A stretch of 10,042 bases of DNA from Oscillospiraceae bacterium (GTDB lineage: Bacteria > Bacillota > Clostridia > Oscillospirales > Oscillospiraceae). The stretch lies in assembly GCA_017480395.1 (NCBI GenBank), contig JAFVAS010000318.1:1-10042 (forward strand). The letters are read 5' to 3'. Of the stretch, positions 5,214 through 10,042 are shown in pieces (position 1 is the stretch's first letter; each line of letters begins with the position of its first letter). The notes below the pieces were generated by a model. It made no database searches and was not told the origin of the DNA. It saw only the letters and a program-made list of their open reading frames with translations. The translations under genes were made by a program, and so were the position numbers.

Positions 5214-7172
5214 TCAGTCCTCGTCGTACTCCTCGTCCTCCACGTCGTCCACAGGAGCCAGCTGCAGCACAGCGCGGCGGGAGAGGGAGATTTTGCGGGT
5301 CTCGGTGTTGATCTCGGTGATCTTGACCTCGACGATCTGACCCTCGGCCAGCTCGTCCTCGGGCTTCTCCACCCGATGGTCGGCGATCTGGGAGATGTGG
5401 ATCAGGCCATCCACGCCGGGAACCACCTCGGCAAAGGCGCCGAAGCTCATCAGCTTGACGATCTTGACCTCGGCGATGGAGCCGACCTCGTACTTGGAGA
5501 GGAAGTTCTCCCACGGATTCTCGTTGGGATCCTTCATGCCCAGAGAGATCTTCTTCTTCTCGGGGTCAGCCTTGATGACATAGACCTCGACGGTGTCACC
5601 CACGGCGACGACCTCGGAGGGATGCTTGATGCGGCTCCAGGACAGCTCGGAGATATGCACCATGCCGTCCACACCGCCGATGTCCACGAACGCGCCGTAA
5701 GAGGTCAGGCTCTTGACGGTGCCGGTGTAGCGCTTGCCGGGCTCGATCTCGGCCCAGATGGCAGCAGAGGCGGCGGCCTTCTCCTCGGCGGCGACGACGC
5801 GGATGGAGCCCACGACGCGGCGGCGGGAGCGGTTGACCTCGGTGATGCGCAGACGGACGTTGGTCTTCACCAGGGCGGTCATGGGCTCGTTGCGGCGCAG
5901 ACCGGTCTGGGAAGCGGGGACGAAGACGCGAATGCCCTTCACATTGACGACGACGCCGCCCTTGTTCTCCTCGACTACCAGGCCCTCGACGGTGGTCTTC
6001 TCGTCCTTGGCGGTCTCGATCTCCTCCCAGTTGCGGTTGGCATCCAGACGCTTCTTGGACAGGGTGACCACGCCCTCGCTGTCGTTGACGCGCATGACCA
6101 TGGCCTCAATGGTGTCGCCCACATGGACGACGTCCTCCACCTTGACGGAGGGATCGTCAGAATACTCGGATACAGGAATGTAGCCGGCATGCTTGGTGCC
6201 CAGGTCAACCTGGATTTCCGTGGGCGTGATGTTGACAACGACGCCCGTAGCCTTCTCCCCTGTATTTAAAGTTTTGATCGATGCCTCCAGCAGATCCGCG
6301 AAGGACTCTTCGATCTCCAGATTTTCTTCACTCATTTTGTTTTTGACCTCCTTTATAATCCACCCAGGTGTGGATGCACCCGCGGTGATGCCGACACAAG
6401 CCGCGTTCCGCAGATCGTCAAGCCGCAGTTCATCGGCCTGCTCGATCCAGATCACATGGGGGCATTTAGCCCGGCACAGCTCCACCAGATGCCTGGTGTT
6501 GGAGCTGGCATGGTCACCGATGACCACCATGGCGTCGCACATTTCCGCAATTTTTTGTGCCTCGGATTGGCGACAGAACGTAGCATTACATATTGTATCA
6601 AACAATTCCAGGTTTGTACACAGTTTTTTTGCTAAATTCACAGAATTTTCCCAAATTTCTCTGGTAGAGGTGGTTTGGGACACAAATGTGAGGGGCAGAT
6701 CGGCCCGTTTGGGGTCCTCCTCCAGCCATTTTTGCAGCATCTCCGCCCCGGAGAGCACCACGGGATGGGTGCACCACCCGGCAGTGGCCGTCACCTCCGG
6801 GTGATTGGGCGCGCCGATGATGACGGCGGTCCTCCCCTGCTGCTCCGCCTGAGTGACCAGCTTATGGATCCGCTCCACATTGGGACAGGTGGCGTCCAGG
6901 ATCGGATTGCCCTGTTCTGTGAGCGTCTCATAGACCGCGCGGCTCTCCCCATGGGAGCGGATAATGACCGCCGCGCCGTCCGGGGCCTGCTCCGGCGTGT
7001 CAATCTGCCCCACCCCCTGGGCGGCCAGATGATCCACCACATGACGGTTGTGGATGATGGAACCGAGCATCACGCTCGCCTGTCCCTCCTGCGCTGTGCG
7101 CTGCGCCAGCTCCACCGCACGGCGAACCCCGTAACAGAAGCCGGCGCTTTTGGCCAGTATGACCTGTCTCAC
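5214..7172 (-). CDS. ispH-rpsA: IspH-ribosomal protein S1 fusion (HMBPP reductase / 30S S1)
   Basis: This 652-residue two-part protein joins IspH (about 1-278) to S1 (about 280-652). IspH reduces HMBPP to IPP and DMAPP, the last MEP step. Its [4Fe-4S] cysteines are Cys13 (GFCYGV), Cys96 (DATCP) and Cys195 (TICNAT). Substrate and acid-base residues His41, His124, Glu126, Thr167 and Ser223-x-Asn225 are present, and GASTPGW lies at 265-271. The S1 half has four OB-fold repeats (about 304-373, 394-455, 480-547 and 564-632), the Firmicute number, and an acidic tail. Fusions of this type are known in Clostridia. The start is GTG at 7172, overlapping the plsC stop as GTGA, with GGAGGAG at 7187-7181. 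An internal ribosome binding site precedes Met280, so free S1 may also be made. The S1 half shows strongly biased codons, as expected for a ribosomal protein. Confidence 0.95.
   Translation of the reverse strand: MRQVILAKSAGFCYGVRRAVELAQRTAQEGQASVMLGSIIHNRHVVDHLAAQGVGQIDTPEQAPDGAAVIIRSHGESRAVYETLTEQGNPILDATCPNVERIHKLVTQAEQQGRTAVIIGAPNHPEVTATAGWCTHPVVLSGAEMLQKWLEEDPKRADLPLTFVSQTTSTREIWENSVNLAKKLCTNLELFDTICNATFCRQSEAQKIAEMCDAMVVIGDHASSNTRHLVELCRAKCPHVIWIEQADELRLDDLRNAACVGITAGASTPGWIIKEVKNKMSEENLEIEESFADLLEASIKTLNTGEKATGVVVNITPTEIQVDLGTKHAGYIPVSEYSDDPSVKVEDVVHVGDTIEAMVMRVNDSEGVVTLSKKRLDANRNWEEIETAKDEKTTVEGLVVEENKGGVVVNVKGIRVFVPASQTGLRRNEPMTALVKTNVRLRITEVNRSRRRVVGSIRVVAAEEKAAASAAIWAEIEPGKRYTGTVKSLTSYGAFVDIGGVDGMVHISELSWSRIKHPSEVVAVGDTVEVYVIKADPEKKKISLGMKDPNENPWENFLSKYEVGSIAEVKIVKLMSFGAFAEVVPGVDGLIHISQIADHRVEKPEDELAEGQIVEVKITEINTETRKISLSRRAVLQLAPVDDVEDEEYDED
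6333..6354 (-). promoter_or_regulatory. Internal ribosome binding site and ATG for stand-alone S1
   Basis: Inside the fusion, the minus strand reads AAAGGAGGT (6354-6346), ten bases, then ATG (6335-6333), in frame as Met280. It falls exactly at the linker between the IspH and S1 halves. Initiation here would give a 373-residue S1 with all four repeats, close to the length I recall for Bacillus YpfD. It is one of the strongest Shine-Dalgarno matches in the window. Use of the site is inferred, not shown. Confidence 0.65.
6592..6620 (-). promoter_or_regulatory. Candidate internal promoter within ispH, ahead of the S1 half
   Basis: On the minus strand, TGTACA (6620-6615; four of six) and TACAAT (6597-6592; five of six) are 17 bases apart. 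They lie in a conspicuously AT-rich patch (about 6541-6665) of an otherwise GC-rich gene, about 250 bases upstream of the internal S1 start. This would let S1 be transcribed apart from ispH. A chance match in coding sequence is quite possible. Confidence 0.3.
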
Positions 7173-7816
7173 TGCGTCTGCTCCTCCAGGGCGTAGATGC
7201 GCCGCAGCAGCTCGTCCGCCGCCTGCTGCAGATCCTCCTTCGCCGCCCGCTTTTCGGGCACGTCGGGGTCATATGCCTCACCGATCACCACTTTTGTGGG
7301 GCGGAACCAATGCTTCTTTCGCGGGATAAACATGGGGACAAGCTGCACCTTGGAGCGGCTGGCAAAGAGGATTGCACCGGTCTTGGCTGAGGCATCCCCC
7401 TCCTCCTGTGCCCGCACACGGGTGCCCTCCGGGAAGAGGAAGAGCTTGCAGCCCTCCTTGAGCACCTTCAGCGCCCGCTTGACCGCGGTGATGTCACTCT
7501 GACCCCGGTTGACGCCGAACATGCCCACCTTGACCATAAACCAGCCCAGAAGTGGAATGTGGAACAGCTCCTCCTTGGCCATGATGCGTATGGGATTGTG
7601 AAAGCCACAGGCGAAAATGGCCATCAGCGGATCGGCATAGCTGGTGTGATTGCAGGCGATGACCGCCGCACCCTCGGGAAGATTGTCCCGCCCGATCACC
7701 TTCACCGGGTGAAAGATGCTGAAGCAAAACCAGACCGGCCAATAGATGATGTGAAACAGCAGATCTGTGGCCCGCTTCGACATGGGTTTGAATCTGACTT
7801 TATCCGCGTTGCGCAT
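7169..7816 (-). CDS. plsC: 1-acyl-sn-glycerol-3-phosphate acyltransferase (PlsC-like)
   Basis: This membrane-associated acyltransferase of 215 residues most likely transfers a fatty acyl group to lysophosphatidic acid, making phosphatidic acid for phospholipid synthesis. A hydrophobic segment at about 18-36 anchors it. The family blocks follow in order: NHTSYAD at 56-62 with the catalytic His57-x4-Asp62, GVNRG at 101-105, FPEGTR at 128-133 and VPMFIP at 160-165. The ATG at 7816 overlaps the end of cmk by 17 bases, and AGGAGG at 7831-7826 is 9 bases upstream; Met12 is a less favoured alternative. The exact acyl acceptor cannot be told from sequence, since several lysophospholipid acyltransferases share these blocks. 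The gene sits between cmk and ispH-rpsA, in what I recall as a common clostridial order. Confidence 0.88.
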   Translation of the reverse strand: MRNADKVRFKPMSKRATDLLFHIIYWPVWFCFSIFHPVKVIGRDNLPEGAAVIACNHTSYADPLMAIFACGFHNPIRIMAKEELFHIPLLGWFMVKVGMFGVNRGQSDITAVKRALKVLKEGCKLFLFPEGTRVRAQEEGDASAKTGAILFASRSKVQLVPMFIPRKKHWFRPTKVVIGEAYDPDVPEKRAAKEDLQQAADELLRRIYALEEQTQ

Positions 7817-8489
7817 CGGGCAGTCCCTCCTGAATCAGACGAACCAGCACGTCCAGACTCTCCCCCAGATTGAGGCAGGTGGTATCCAGTACCCGGGCGT
7901 CGTCGGCCTGCTTGAGCGGGGAGATCGCCCGGTGGGTGTCGTTGTAATCCCGCTCCTGCACGTCCCGCAGCACCTCGTCAAAGGAGACGTCGATCCCCTT
8001 CTGGCGCAGCTCGGCGCAGCGGCGCTGCGCCCGGGCCTCCGCCGCGGCCGTCAGATAGATTTTGACGGTGGCGTCAGGCAGCACCACGGTGCCGATGTCC
8101 CGGCCGTCCATGATGACGTCGTGGGTGCGGGCCAGCTCGCGCTGCTTCTCCAGCAGGAACTGCCGCACCTCCGGCAATGCGGAGACGACGGAGGTGAACA
8201 TGGAGATCTCGGGCAGCCGGATCTCCTCGGAGACATCCGCGCCATTCAGCATCATCCGCTGGACGCCGTCGGAGGAATAGTCGATGTCCACCTGAATCTG
8301 CGGAAGCAGCGCGGGGACGCATGACAGATCCTCCGCGCTCACCCCGGATCGGAGGCAGTACAGCGCCACCGTGCGGTAGATGGCGCCGGTGTCCACATAG
8401 ACGAAGCCCAGTCTCTGGGCCGCCTGCCGGGCCAGCGTGCTCTTCCCCGCCCCGGAGGGGCCGTCGATGGCAATGCTGATTTGATTCAT
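7800..8489 (-). CDS. cmk: (d)CMP kinase
   Basis: This cytidylate kinase of 229 residues phosphorylates CMP and dCMP with ATP, recycling the CMP released by nucleic-acid turnover, lipid synthesis and IspF. The P-loop GPSGAGKST is at 10-18, the nucleotide-binding DTGAIYRT at 33-40, the CMP-binding insert around 60-100 and the signature DGRDIGT at 128-134. The lid segment QERDYNDTHRAISPLKQADDA is at 178-198. The ATG at 8489 overlaps the previous stop as ATGA, with GGAAGGAT just upstream acting as Shine-Dalgarno. Adjacency of cmk to an S1 gene is also seen in Escherichia coli and Bacillus, so this looks like an old neighbourhood into which plsC and ispH are set. Confidence 0.97.
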   Translation of the reverse strand: MNQISIAIDGPSGAGKSTLARQAAQRLGFVYVDTGAIYRTVALYCLRSGVSAEDLSCVPALLPQIQVDIDYSSDGVQRMMLNGADVSEEIRLPEISMFTSVVSALPEVRQFLLEKQRELARTHDVIMDGRDIGTVVLPDATVKIYLTAAAEARAQRRCAELRQKGIDVSFDEVLRDVQERDYNDTHRAISPLKQADDARVLDTTCLNLGESLDVLVRLIQEGLPDAQRG

Positions 8490-9775
8490 GCTTCATCCTT
8501 CCCTTCTGCGGCGTCCGTCGCCGCATGAAGTCCCGCCACATATCCCGTGGCCCAGGCAATCTGCAAATTAAAGCCGCCGGTGTAGGCGTCCACATCCAGC
8601 ACCTCCCCGGCCAGGTAGAGGCCGGAGCAGCGCTTGGAGGCCATGGTGGAGGGATTCACCTCCCCGACCTTGACCCCGCCGCTGGTGATAATGGCCTCCT
8701 CCACAGGGCGGGGGCCCCGGATGGACACGTCAAAGCGCTTGACCGTCTCCAGCAGCGCGCGGCGCTGGGCGCGGCTGACGTCGTGAACGCGGGTGTCGGC
8801 GGGAATTCCCGTCCGGGAGAGCACCACCGGGATCATCAGCCGGGGCAGCAGCGCCCCCAGGACGTTGCCGATCTCCCGATTGGGATTATCCCCAAAATCC
8901 CGCAGGATACGCTCATCCAGCTTTTTTTCGTCCAGGGCGGGCTTGAGATCGACGGAGACGGTGTAGTGCTCCCGCTCAAACTCCCGCATATGGGCGCTGG
9001 CGCTGAGGATCACCGGGCCGGACAGGCCGAAATGGGTGAACAGCAGCTCCCCAAAGGCCTGATAGATCACTTTGTTCTTCCAATTTCGCACCTTGATTTC
9101 AATATTTCTGAGGGACAGGCCCTGCATTTTTGCGCAGTCCTCGCCCTCCTCCACCAGCGGGATCAGGGACGGCTTGGGGGATACGACCGTATGCCCCACC
9201 TCCGCGCACAGCCGATAGCCATCACCGGTTGATCCGGTGGCCGGATAGGAGCATCCTCCGGTGGCAAGGACGACGCGATCCGCCCGCAGTGTGCCCCCGT
9301 CCTCCAGCTTCACGCCGGAGATTCGGCCCGCCTGCGTCAGCAGCGCAGTCACCCTGCCGTGGACAAGCTCCACCCGATGGCGGCGCAGGGCGTAATACAG
9401 CGCGTCAATGACGTCGGCGGCGCGGTCAGAGACGGGAAAGACCCGGTTTCCCCGCTCCGTCTTGAGGGGGACGCCAAGATCGGTAAAGAGCGCCATCGTC
9501 CGTTCCGGCGGAAAGCCACGGAGGGCGCTGTACAAAAACTTCCCGTTGCGGGGCACGTTTTGCAGCGCCTCATCGGCAGAGCAGTTGTTGGTCAGGTTGC
9601 ACCGGCCTTTGCCGGTGATATAGAGCTTGCGCCCCACCTTCTCATTGCGCTCCACCAGGGTGACCCTGGCCCCTGCGCAGGACGCCTGATACGCCGCCTG
9701 CATCCCGGCGGCACCCCCGCCGATGACAAGCACATGGACGCGCTGACCCGACGGGGCGCGGTTCGATGCGGTCAA
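8486..9775 (-). CDS. BaiN/HI0933/YhiN-type FAD-dependent oxidoreductase
   Basis: This 429-residue flavoprotein belongs to the HI0933 family (PF03486), annotated as BaiN/RdsA-type NAD(P)/FAD-dependent oxidoreductases. The dinucleotide fold starts at VLVIGGGAAGMQAA (15-28), followed by VERNEKVGRK (41-50), the family signature GKGRCNLTN (55-63), ATGGCSYPATGSTGDGY (171-187) and TSGGVKVGEV (364-373). The C-terminal FAD motif GLYLAGEVLDVDAYTGGFN is at 385-403. The start is a TTG at 9775, overlapping the previous stop as TTGA; CCTCC at 9783-9787 gives a GGAGG 7 bases upstream, and no ATG or GTG precedes the fold in a better position. One member, BaiN, has been linked to bile-acid dehydroxylation, but most family members, in all kinds of bacteria, have no proven substrate. 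A bile role should not be assumed here, next to cmk. Confidence 0.9.
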   Translation of the reverse strand: MTASNRAPSGQRVHVLVIGGGAAGMQAAYQASCAGARVTLVERNEKVGRKLYITGKGRCNLTNNCSADEALQNVPRNGKFLYSALRGFPPERTMALFTDLGVPLKTERGNRVFPVSDRAADVIDALYYALRRHRVELVHGRVTALLTQAGRISGVKLEDGGTLRADRVVLATGGCSYPATGSTGDGYRLCAEVGHTVVSPKPSLIPLVEEGEDCAKMQGLSLRNIEIKVRNWKNKVIYQAFGELLFTHFGLSGPVILSASAHMREFEREHYTVSVDLKPALDEKKLDERILRDFGDNPNREIGNVLGALLPRLMIPVVLSRTGIPADTRVHDVSRAQRRALLETVKRFDVSIRGPRPVEEAIITSGGVKVGEVNPSTMASKRCSGLYLAGEVLDVDAYTGGFNLQIAWATGYVAGLHAATDAAEGKDEA

Positions 9776-10042
9776 TCCTGTTCCTCCACGTTGTCGTACA
9801 CGTCGTATTCCTTCCAGATCTGCTCCAGCTTGCGGAAGGTGGACTCCACCTGCTCGTTGCGCTTGCGGCTCACCGCCACGATCAGGGCGTTGACCAGGCT
9901 CAGCGGCGCCACAAGGGAGTCGACAAAGGAGGCCATATCACTCTTGGCATAGAGGGAGGTGTCCGCAATGGCGGCCAGAGGCGAGACCTCGCTGTCCGTG
10001 ATGGCGATGACCGTGGCAGCCTGAGCCTTGGCGTACTGCATC
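9772..10042 (-). CDS. RpiR/MurR-family transcriptional regulator, C-terminal 89-90 residues (cut by window edge)
   Basis: The visible part is the end of a sugar-isomerase (SIS) domain, as in RpiR/MurR regulators, which bind a phosphosugar in the SIS domain and DNA through an N-terminal helix-turn-helix that lies beyond base 10042. The patterns AKAQAATVIAITDSEVSPLA, IADTSLYAKSD and SLVAPLSLVNALIVAV are typical of the last SIS strands and helix. An amphipathic acidic tail (RKLEQIWKEYDVYDNVEEQD) follows. The frame is open to the window edge, so the true start is not visible. The final codons supply the Shine-Dalgarno of the flavoprotein gene, so the two are co-translated. Its ligand and targets cannot be read from this fragment; it may regulate this operon or be a distant regulator carried along. 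Confidence 0.85.
   Translation of the reverse strand, partial: MQYAKAQAATVIAITDSEVSPLAAIADTSLYAKSDMASFVDSLVAPLSLVNALIVAVSRKRNEQVESTFRKLEQIWKEYDVYDNVEEQD

Noticed and set aside
5214..6230. Repetitive-looking sequence as a tandem DNA repeat
   Set aside because: The similarity is at protein level, from successive S1 OB-fold repeats, and codons have diverged; there is no DNA-level tandem repeat.
5190..6269. Plus-strand open frame of 359 codons rich in Leu, Gly, Asp and His opposite the S1 half
   Set aside because: It is an antisense shadow of the S1 repeats; biased codons in S1 remove stops from the opposite strand. It also begins inside the bidirectional terminator arm.
6541..6665. AT-rich patch as a sign of recent transfer or recombination within ispH
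   Set aside because: The encoded residues (including cluster ligand Cys195) align with the family without break, and the patch is only about 125 bases; a local regulatory or codon effect is simpler.

Overview
The window reads as a stretch of chromosome from a GC-rich, low-oxygen Firmicute, most likely Oscillospiraceae (the Oscillibacter/Flavonifractor neighbourhood). The reasons are the IspH-ribosomal protein S1 fusion, the RpiR / BaiN-type flavoprotein / cmk / plsC / ispH-S1 order, a DUF3343-cysteine desulfurase pair, strong AGGAGG ribosome binding sites and a GC-rich third codon position. Lineage is inferred from gene content and protein style only. All eleven genes lie on the minus strand, so transcription runs from high to low coordinates. 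There are no tRNAs, rRNAs, insertion sequences or CRISPR arrays, and no stretch longer than 300 bases lacks a gene.

In transcription order there are four blocks. Block A (10042-5214) holds the C-terminus of an RpiR-family regulator, a BaiN/HI0933-type flavoprotein, cmk, a plsC-like acyltransferase and an ispH-rpsA fusion. Every junction overlaps by 4 to 17 bases, and the block ends in a strong hairpin terminator at 5161-5191. Block B (about 5146-3819) has its own promoter, then ispD and ispF overlapping by 19 bases, then a terminator with a six-T tract. Block C (3753-2372) is a DUF3343 gene overlapping by 4 bases a class V aminotransferase/cysteine desulfurase, probably a sulfur or selenium trafficking pair. 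Block D (about 2355-1) is the c-di-AMP module: a well-formed promoter, cdaA, cdaR, and then the start of a DUF5685 gene that runs off the left edge.

The theme is housekeeping. Three MEP isoprenoid enzymes (IspD, IspF, IspH) sit close to a phospholipid acyltransferase, CMP kinase, ribosomal protein S1 and the c-di-AMP synthase with its membrane regulator. Isoprenoid precursors feed undecaprenyl phosphate, and c-di-AMP tracks osmotic and cell-wall state, so the window leans towards envelope growth plus translation. IspH needs a [4Fe-4S] cluster, and a cysteine desulfurase lies nearby, although the DUF3343 partner argues for a more specialised role.

I see no clearly undescribed system. The points most worth a second look are: a near-perfect Shine-Dalgarno plus ATG inside the ispH-S1 fusion that could release a free S1 protein, with a possible promoter 250 bases upstream inside ispH; three copies of an 8-base inverted motif placed around the cdaA promoter at near-integral helical spacings; an inverted repeat on the ispD -10 region; and the DUF3343-desulfurase pair.
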